Source of the DNA: Mycobacterium sp.
GTDB taxonomy: Bacteria > Actinomycetota > Actinomycetes > Mycobacteriales > Mycobacteriaceae
DNA length: 6,302 nt
Assembly (NCBI GenBank): GCA_018882545.1
Contig: VERS01000141.1
Coordinates: 1 to 6,302 of the forward strand
Direction: 5' to 3'
Shown here: piece after piece, positions 1 through 6,302 of the stretch
How the letters are laid out: the number at the start of each line of letters is the position of its first letter
Numbering within the stretch: the stretch's first letter is position 1
Position numbers and translations under genes: made by a program
The notes under the pieces: model-generated
Seen by the model: only the letters and a program-made list of their open reading frames with translations
Told to the model about the DNA's origin: nothing
Database searches by the model: none

Positions 1-17
1 CCTTAAGCTGGCACGCC

Positions 18-1553
18 GTGAGCGATGCGGTGGGTCCGGACGAGGCGCCGGCAATCGGCAGGGAACCTTCGGAGGACCTGCCCGAGCAGTTCCGGATCCG
101 GCAGGGCAAACGCCAACGCCTGCTCGACGAGGGTCGGCAGGCCTATCCGGTCTCGGTGCCGCGGACCCACTCGCTGGCCCAGATCCGGGCCGCCCACCCG
201 GATCTTCCCGCCGACACCGGTACCGGTCAGATCGTCGGCGTCGCCGGTCGGGTGGTCTTCTCCCGCAACTCCGGAAAACTGTGCTTCGCCACACTGCAGG
301 AAGGCGACGGAACCCAACTGCAAGCCATGATCAGTCTGGCCGGCGTCGGAGCGGAGGCCTTGGAGGCCTGGAAGGCCGATGTCGATCTGGGTGACATCGT
401 CTTCGTCCACGGTGAGGTGATCAGCTCTCGGCGCGGTGAGCTGTCCGTTCAGGCCGACTCCTGGCAGATGGCCGCCAAGGCATTGCGGCCGCTTCCGGTG
501 GCGCATCGGGAGATGAGTGAGGAAGCCCGGGTCCGGCAACGCTATGTGGACCTGATCGTGCGCCCGCAGGCCCGGGCCGTGGCCCGCCAGCGCATTGCGG
601 TGGTGCGGGCGGTCCGCAACGGTCTGGAGCGTCGCGGGTTTCTGGAGGTCGAGACCCCGATGCTGCAAACCCTTGCCGGGGGCGCCGCCGCGCGCCCGTT
701 CGTGACCCATTCCAATGCCCTCGACGCCGACCTGTACCTGCGGATCGCCCCGGAATTGTTCCTCAAGAGGTGCGTGATCGGGGGAATGGAAAAGGTTTAC
801 GAACTCAATCGGAATTTCCGCAACGAAGGCGCCGACTCGACTCACTCTCCTGAATTCGCCATGCTGGAGACTTACCAGGCGTGGGCCACCTATGACGACT
901 CGGCCGTGATGATCCGCGAACTTGTTCAGGAGGTCGCCGACGAGGCTCTCGGCACCCGGGAAGTTTCTTTACCGGACGGAACCAGTTATGACCTCGATGG
1001 CGAATGGCCGTCGATTGAAATGTATCCCTCTTTGTCCGCCGCTCTCGGTGAGCAGATCACCCCGCAGACCCCTGCGCAACACCTGTGGGCCACGGCCGAC
1101 CGACTCGGTCTGGATGTTCCCCGGGACCGCGGCTACGGCCACGGAAAACTTGTCGAGGAGTTGTGGGAACACACCGTGGGTCCCACGTTGCACTCCCCGG
1201 CCTTCGTCAAGGATTTCCCGGTGGAGACCACACCGCTGACCCGGGAACACCGCAGCACCGCCGGGGTCACCGAGAAGTGGGACCTCTACGTCCGCGGAAT
1301 CGAGTTGGCCACCGGGTATTCCGAACTGATCGACCCGGTCATCCAGCGGGAGCGGTTCGAGGCCCAGGCCCGAGCGGCGGCGGCCGGTGACGACGAGGCG
1401 ATGGCACTGGACGAGGATTTTCTGGCGGCAATGGAATACGGTATGCCGCCGACAACCGGAACCGGCATGGGAATAGACCGTTTGTTGATGGTCCTCACCG
1501 GGCTCTCAATTCGGGATACGGTTTTGTTCCCGATTGTTAGGCACCGGCACTGA
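18..1553 (+). CDS. lysS: Lysyl-tRNA synthetase, class II (LysS)
   Basis: This cytosolic enzyme activates lysine with ATP and charges tRNA-Lys. The 511 residues show an N-terminal OB-fold anticodon-binding domain (about residues 70-150, around [20 protein letters not shown]) and a class II catalytic core. Motif 1 is near 206-215 ([10 protein letters not shown], invariant Pro214). Motif 2 is at about 262-284, with RNEG at 268-271 and HSPEF at 276-280. Motif 3 is at about 481-491 ([11 protein letters not shown], Arg488). The housekeeping mycobacterial LysS is about 505 residues, so this is full length; it lacks the membrane domain of the LysX fusion. The GTG start at 18 gives MS-, matching the homologue's N-terminus, followed by about 12 extra variable residues before the conserved [10 protein letters not shown]. 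No in-frame stop lies between base 1 and the start, and no clear Shine-Dalgarno sequence is visible. An upstream start or coupling to an upstream gene (coaX or panD in relatives) therefore cannot be excluded. Confidence 0.96.
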   Translation: MSDAVGPDEAPAIGREPSEDLPEQFRIRQGKRQRLLDEGRQAYPVSVPRTHSLAQIRAAHPDLPADTGTGQIVGVAGRVVFSRNSGKLCFATLQEGDGTQLQAMISLAGVGAEALEAWKADVDLGDIVFVHGEVISSRRGELSVQADSWQMAAKALRPLPVAHREMSEEARVRQRYVDLIVRPQARAVARQRIAVVRAVRNGLERRGFLEVETPMLQTLAGGAAARPFVTHSNALDADLYLRIAPELFLKRCVIGGMEKVYELNRNFRNEGADSTHSPEFAMLETYQAWATYDDSAVMIRELVQEVADEALGTREVSLPDGTSYDLDGEWPSIEMYPSLSAALGEQITPQTPAQHLWATADRLGLDVPRDRGYGHGKLVEELWEHTVGPTLHSPAFVKDFPVETTPLTREHRSTAGVTEKWDLYVRGIELATGYSELIDPVIQRERFEAQARAAAAGDDEAMALDEDFLAAMEYGMPPTTGTGMGIDRLLMVLTGLSIRDTVLFPIVRHRH

Positions 1554-1558
1554 ATCGG

Positions 1559-1574
1559 ACCGTTCCGGAACGGT
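1559..1574. repeat. Perfect 16-bp palindrome just after lysS
   Basis: ACCGTTCCGGAACGGT is identical to its own reverse complement. It begins 5 nt after the lysS stop. After one mismatch (1558/1575) the symmetry continues for two more base pairs (1556-1557 with 1576-1577). As RNA it would fold into a 6-bp stem with a CCGG loop. No T-tract follows, so a classical intrinsic terminator is doubtful, though mycobacterial terminators often lack one. It also lies about 43 bp upstream of the candidate lsr2 -10 box, so it could instead be an operator for a dimeric regulator. The symmetry is seen directly; the role is inferred. Confidence 0.55.
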
Positions 1575-1593
1575 ACGGGCGCAATTGTTGTGC

Positions 1594-1603
1594 TCCGGCC
1601 GGA
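1594..1603. repeat. 10-bp palindrome upstream of lsr2
   Basis: TCCGGCCGGA is a perfect palindrome centred 32 bp (about three helical turns) from the centre of the palindrome at 1559-1574. It overlaps the position expected for a -35 element if 1617-1622 is the lsr2 -10 box. In GC-rich DNA such short palindromes arise often by chance, so a functional role is uncertain. Confidence 0.3.
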
Positions 1604-1616
1604 CTTTATGGCACAT

Positions 1617-1622
1617 TATCAT
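1617..1622 (+). promoter_or_regulatory. Candidate -10 box of the lsr2 promoter
   Basis: TATCAT fits the mycobacterial SigA-type -10 consensus TANNNT. It sits in a locally AT-richer patch of an otherwise GC-rich gap. Transcription starting about 7 nt downstream would give a leader of roughly 40 nt containing the ribosome binding site. No good -35 hexamer is found at 16-18 bp; TTGTGC at 1588-1593 is too far away. Weak -35 elements are common in mycobacteria. lsr2 could also receive read-through from lysS. Confidence 0.4.
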
Positions 1623-1649
1623 CCGACGTAAATCGCGTCCTCGGCGCAC

Positions 1650-1656
1650 AGAAGGA
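1650..1656 (+). promoter_or_regulatory. Ribosome binding site of lsr2
   Basis: AGAAGGA matches the Shine-Dalgarno core and lies 12 nt before the ATG at 1669. It supports that ATG over the open reading frame extension that begins upstream at 1534 inside the lysS 3' end. The extension encodes non-conserved residues, whereas [15 protein letters not shown] is the conserved Lsr2 N-terminus. Confidence 0.6.
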
Positions 1657-1668
1657 CTCCACCAAAAC

Positions 1669-2013
1669 ATGGCAAAAAAAGTGACCGTCACCCTCGTCGA
1701 CGATTTCGACGGTGAGGGTCCTGCCGACGAGACCGTCGAATTCTCCATCGACGGCGTGAGTTATGAGATTGATCTCTCCGCCAAGAATGCGAAGAAACTG
1801 CGCGAGGATTTCAAACAGTGGATTGAGGCCGGACGCCGCGTCGGCGGGCGTCGGCGGGGCCGGCCCGGTGCGCCGGGCCGGGCCGGGCGGGGTTCGATCG
1901 ACCGCGAGCAAAGTGCCGCCATCCGCGACTGGGCCCGGCGCAACGGCCACAAGGTCTCGACCCGCGGCCGGATCCCGGCCGAGGTGATCGAGGCCTTCCA
2001 CGCCGCCAGTTAG
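1669..2013 (+). CDS. lsr2: Lsr2, H-NS-like nucleoid-associated silencer
   Basis: Lsr2 binds AT-rich DNA in the minor groove, bridges DNA and silences horizontally acquired and virulence-related genes in mycobacteria. The 114 residues match the usual length of about 112. Residues 1-55 form the N-terminal oligomerisation domain ([15 protein letters not shown], then [16 protein letters not shown]). Residues 56-74 are a flexible basic Arg/Gly/Pro linker. Residues 76-114 are the DNA-binding domain ([27 protein letters not shown]), with the AT-hook-like RGR motif at 99-101. Compared with the M. tuberculosis protein as I recall it, differences concentrate in the linker, here [12 protein letters not shown] and about two residues longer. 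The second to fourth codons contain a run of seven A (1674-1680). The gene lies 115 bp after lysS and 202 bp before clpC1, all on the same strand, and probably has its own promoter. Confidence 0.97.
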   Translation: MAKKVTVTLVDDFDGEGPADETVEFSIDGVSYEIDLSAKNAKKLREDFKQWIEAGRRVGGRRRGRPGAPGRAGRGSIDREQSAAIRDWARRNGHKVSTRGRIPAEVIEAFHAAS

Positions 2014-2029
2014 ACGCGATCCTCCCGAT

Positions 2030-2044
2030 TTCGCTGGACGCGAA
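2030..2044 (+). promoter_or_regulatory. Possible ClgR operator upstream of clpC1
   Basis: TTCGC-TGGAC-GCGAA is a perfect inverted repeat with 5-bp arms and a 5-bp spacer. ClgR is the actinobacterial activator of clp genes. Its published box is approximately GTTCGC-N5-GCG; starting at 2029, the sequence TTTCGC-N5-GCG here differs only at the first base. The site is 16 bp after the lsr2 stop and about 120 bp upstream of the candidate clpC1 -10 box, which is rather far for direct activation from that promoter. The repeat is seen directly, the ClgR match is from family knowledge, and the function is inferred. Confidence 0.5.
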
Positions 2045-2105
2045 GCGCCGGTCGGCGGCGCGCGGAAACGAATCGGCCGCCGGTGGCGTTGCACAGTATG
2101 TCCGC

Positions 2106-2123
2106 GCCGACTGGTCAGTCGGC
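2106..2123. repeat. 8-2-8 inverted repeat in the lsr2-clpC1 gap
   Basis: GCCGACTG-GT-CAGTCGGC has perfect 8-bp arms around two bases. As RNA it forms a 7-bp stem with a GGTC loop. It lies 92 bp after lsr2 and 34 bp upstream of the candidate clpC1 -10 box. That position suits either an operator just above the promoter or a hairpin ending the lsr2 transcript. No U-tract follows, so the assignment stays open. Confidence 0.5.
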
Positions 2124-2156
2124 ATCCAGGGGAACGCACCTCCCGGCGCCGCCCAC

Positions 2157-2162
2157 TAGAGT
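2157..2162 (+). promoter_or_regulatory. Candidate -10 box of the clpC1 promoter
   Basis: TAGAGT fits TANNNT. It lies within a small symmetric element, CCACT-AG-AGTGG (2153-2164). Transcription starting near 2169-2171 would give a leader of about 45 nt before the clpC1 ATG. The hexamer 17 bp upstream (2134-2139) does not resemble TTGACA. TTGCAC at 2089-2094 is a better -35 match but has no -10 partner at the right distance. Confidence 0.4.
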
Positions 2163-2215
2163 GGACTTTCAGGTGCGCGGTGACGCCGCGTAACGACGGA
2201 AGCAGGTAACAGGCG

Positions 2216-4753
<2,538 letters not shown>

Positions 4754-4778
4754 ACCGACACGAGGTCCAGGTGGGCCG

Positions 4779-6122
4779 TCACCGGTAGGCCGGCAGCAGG
4801 CCGAAAACCTGCTTGATGATGGTCATCACCCAGCCGCCGGCGTTGGCGCCGTGATAGCGCGGCCAGTTGAGCTGGAAGCTGACCACCCAGGCCTGCCCGG
4901 TCCGGTCCTCGGCGTACCAGCTGAAGGTCAGATCCCCCGGCAGGTTGCCGGCCTTGGCCCCGATGTAGGGCCACTCGGTGCGGTCTAGGTCGATGCCTGC
5001 CACCTCGGACATGATGTCGCGCACCGGTGCCGCAGCGCCGACGGCATTGTGCTGCAACCGTGCGTGCACCCGGCAGATGTCCTCGGCGGTGCCGTACCAC
5101 TCCGCCCCGTAAGCCGAGCCGGGGGAGCGGGTGCGCTGGGGGTCCGGTCGGTAGGGGCGGGAGTTGGCCTCCCGCAGCAACACCGCCCGGTCTGACGGCG
5201 AAGCCGACTTCCACTGCTCCCGTATGTCCGGGTTGCCCCAGCCGACCGCGAAGATTCCCCGCATCGTCGGAAACGGCGTCATGCTGGCCGGATCGTGGTG
5301 TCCGGCGCTGATCAACGCCTGCTCCACCGCCCGGGTCCCGACGCGCCCGATCAGCAGGTCGGTCGCCATGTTGTCGCTGGTCGCGATCATCTTGCCGGCG
5401 GCCTGCCGAACGGTGATCTGCGATCCGGGCGGAAGTTCGTCGAAGCCCGACGAGCCGAGTTTCTTGGCCTCCGCGGTGATGGTGAGCAGGTCCCCCCAAC
5501 TCAAGGTGCCGGCGCGGACGGCATCTTCGACGGCGTAGAGAACGTAGGTCTTGAAGATGGATGCCAGCGGCAGCGATTCGGCGGTGTTCGTTCCGGCGAC
5601 CTTCGCGCAGTGGCCCCGGTCGACCTTCGAAACCTGCCAGGAATAACGCGCACCGGTTCGGCCCAGAGCGGTGTCGACGTCAGCCCAGGAGTCGATGACC
5701 GGGGGTTGGGTTTGGGCCACCAGGCGACTCACCATGGTCTGGTCATCGGTCCGCAATTCGATGTCCTGCTGGGCCCCGAAGGAACTGATCAGGTGCAGCC
5801 GGGCCGAACCGGCCCCGATGTCCACCCCGCTGAGTGTGTAGGGGCGGTCCGACCACAGCGCGTCCAGGCTGGCGGTGATCGGGTCGACCATGTCCGGGGC
5901 GGCCAGGGTCGCCACGCTTTGGGTGCCGATGGGCCAGTCGGAGTTGAGCATGTCCAGAACCTGCTGGGCACGCACACCCTGCGGGGTGTTCAGGACGATC
6001 TGCGTGCCGGCGGCAGACGGTGCCGGCGGGGCCGCGCAACCGGTCGCCAGGCAGGTGGCGGAGGCCAGCGCGGCGGCGAATACTGCGACGCGTCGAGGCC
6101 TAGGGCTGGTCGGAGCTGGCAA
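4779..6122 (-). CDS. lpqF: LpqF-like lipoprotein with beta-lactamase fold
   Basis: The 447-residue product is predicted to be exported and lipid-anchored. It has an n-region with Arg8, Arg10 and Arg11, a hydrophobic stretch (12-27) and a lipobox ATG-Cys29. A small N-terminal domain (about 40-130) precedes a class A beta-lactamase-like domain with SIFK (Ser188, Lys191), SDN (249-251) and KAG (390-392) where KTG is usual. No obvious ExxN omega-loop glutamate is seen between SDN and KAG, so efficient beta-lactam hydrolysis is unlikely; an esterase, a carboxypeptidase-like or a non-catalytic role fits better. The two-domain plan recalls ORF12 of clavam biosynthesis. The assignment to LpqF (Rv3593, about 452 residues) rests on synteny with mhuD and clpC1 plus this architecture. 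TTG at 6122 is chosen because TGA lies three codons upstream and the first in-frame ATG is past the signal peptide. The gene overlaps mhuD by 23 bp. Confidence 0.85.
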   Translation of the reverse strand: MPAPTSPRPRRVAVFAAALASATCLATGCAAPPAPSAAGTQIVLNTPQGVRAQQVLDMLNSDWPIGTQSVATLAAPDMVDPITASLDALWSDRPYTLSGVDIGAGSARLHLISSFGAQQDIELRTDDQTMVSRLVAQTQPPVIDSWADVDTALGRTGARYSWQVSKVDRGHCAKVAGTNTAESLPLASIFKTYVLYAVEDAVRAGTLSWGDLLTITAEAKKLGSSGFDELPPGSQITVRQAAGKMIATSDNMATDLLIGRVGTRAVEQALISAGHHDPASMTPFPTMRGIFAVGWGNPDIREQWKSASPSDRAVLLREANSRPYRPDPQRTRSPGSAYGAEWYGTAEDICRVHARLQHNAVGAAAPVRDIMSEVAGIDLDRTEWPYIGAKAGNLPGDLTFSWYAEDRTGQAWVVSFQLNWPRYHGANAGGWVMTIIKQVFGLLPAYR

Positions 6123-6302
6123 CGTCCATCACAACCTCGAACTCCAGCAGCGAGGCGCCGGTTGACACCGGGTTGGCCCGTTCGCCCGCATGGGCGGCAA
6201 TCGCCGGTCCGGACGCCCAGGCCTGAAAGGCCTCTTCGGACTCCCACCGGGTGACAACGAAGTAGCGGTCCTCACCTTTGACCGGCCGCAACAACTGGAA
6301 CC
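6100..6302 (-). CDS. mhuD: MhuD heme-degrading monooxygenase, 5' part missing
   Basis: MhuD is a small cytosolic ABM-fold enzyme of the IsdG family. It oxidises heme and releases iron, producing mycobilin in M. tuberculosis. The window holds the C-terminal 66 or so residues, beginning at FQLLRPVKGEDRYFVVTRWE; about 38 N-terminal residues, including catalytic Asn7, lie beyond base 6302. By alignment to the remembered M. tuberculosis sequence, catalytic Trp66 (FQAWA) and the heme-ligand His75 (AAHAG) are both present. The tail MDVASSDQP differs from the tuberculosis one. The TTG at 6292-6294 is an internal leucine codon, not the start. The stop at 6100-6102 lies inside the lpqF reading frame, so mhuD is the upstream gene of a probable two-gene operon. 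Confidence 0.93.
   Translation of the reverse strand, partial: FQLLRPVKGEDRYFVVTRWESEEAFQAWASGPAIAAHAGERANPVSTGASLLEFEVVMDVASSDQP
6135..6138 (-). promoter_or_regulatory. Weak ribosome binding site for lpqF inside mhuD
   Basis: GAGG on the minus strand lies 12 nt before the TTG start of lpqF and within the mhuD codons for EFEVV. Both the spacing and the TTG codon are suboptimal, which suggests that lpqF translation depends on ribosomes finishing mhuD just downstream (translational coupling). Confidence 0.35.

Noticed and set aside
3..845. 280-codon minus-strand frame opposite lysS
   Set aside because: It is a shadow of lysS with no domain and His/Gly/Pro-rich composition typical of antisense GC-rich frames.
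1534..1668. N-terminal extension of lsr2 starting inside lysS
   Set aside because: The extra 45 residues are not part of any Lsr2, and the ATG at 1669 has a ribosome binding site and gives the conserved N-terminus.
2130..2135. GGGAAC as an extracytoplasmic-sigma (SigE/SigH) -35 element before clpC1
   Set aside because: No GTT or CGTT element lies 16-20 bp downstream.
2190..2210. Direct repeat GTAAC (2190-2194 and 2206-2210) in the clpC1 leader
   Set aside because: Five bases repeated twice is within chance expectation, and no known element fits.
5295..6254. 319-codon plus-strand frame opposite lpqF and mhuD
   Set aside because: The minus strand carries a lipoprotein with intact SxxK and SDN motifs and a conserved MhuD. 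The plus-strand product is low-complexity Gly/Arg/Val.

Overview
The window is high-GC actinobacterial DNA, and its gene content and order point to a mycobacterium (Mycobacterium sensu lato). LysS, Lsr2, ClpC1 and the visible part of MhuD all read as close homologues of the M. tuberculosis proteins Rv3598c, Rv3597c, Rv3596c and Rv3592, judged from memory of those sequences. The order lysS-lsr2-clpC1 converging on mhuD-lpqF is the same neighbourhood. It differs from M. tuberculosis in that clpC1 and lpqF lie directly tail to tail, with no counterpart of Rv3594 or PE_PGRS59 between them. This suggests a non-tuberculous species, but the species cannot be named from this window.

Layout. Left part, plus strand: lysS (18-1553) encodes the class II lysyl-tRNA synthetase. 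A 115-bp gap follows, with a perfect 16-bp palindrome 5 nt after the lysS stop, a second 10-bp palindrome and a likely -10 box. Next is lsr2 (1669-2013), encoding the xenogeneic-silencing nucleoid protein. A 202-bp gap before clpC1 holds a ClgR-box-like inverted repeat, an 8-2-8 inverted repeat and a TAGAGT -10 box. clpC1 (2216-4753) encodes the Hsp100 unfoldase of the Clp protease. Right part, minus strand: a truncated mhuD (6100-6302, running off the window) overlaps by 23 bp the TTG start of lpqF (4779-6122), a lipoprotein with a beta-lactamase-like fold. clpC1 and lpqF converge across 25 bp, and a small hairpin covers the 3' end of clpC1.

How the genes relate. The plus-strand genes are housekeeping or global-control genes: translation, chromosome silencing and regulated proteolysis. 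Each gap between them is large enough for its own promoter. mhuD and lpqF look like a translationally coupled pair, linking cytosolic heme degradation to an exported serine-hydrolase-like lipoprotein of unknown substrate. No mobile element, tRNA, rRNA, CRISPR array or phage gene was seen. This is a conserved core region; its most interesting points are the regulatory palindromes and the atypical active site of LpqF.
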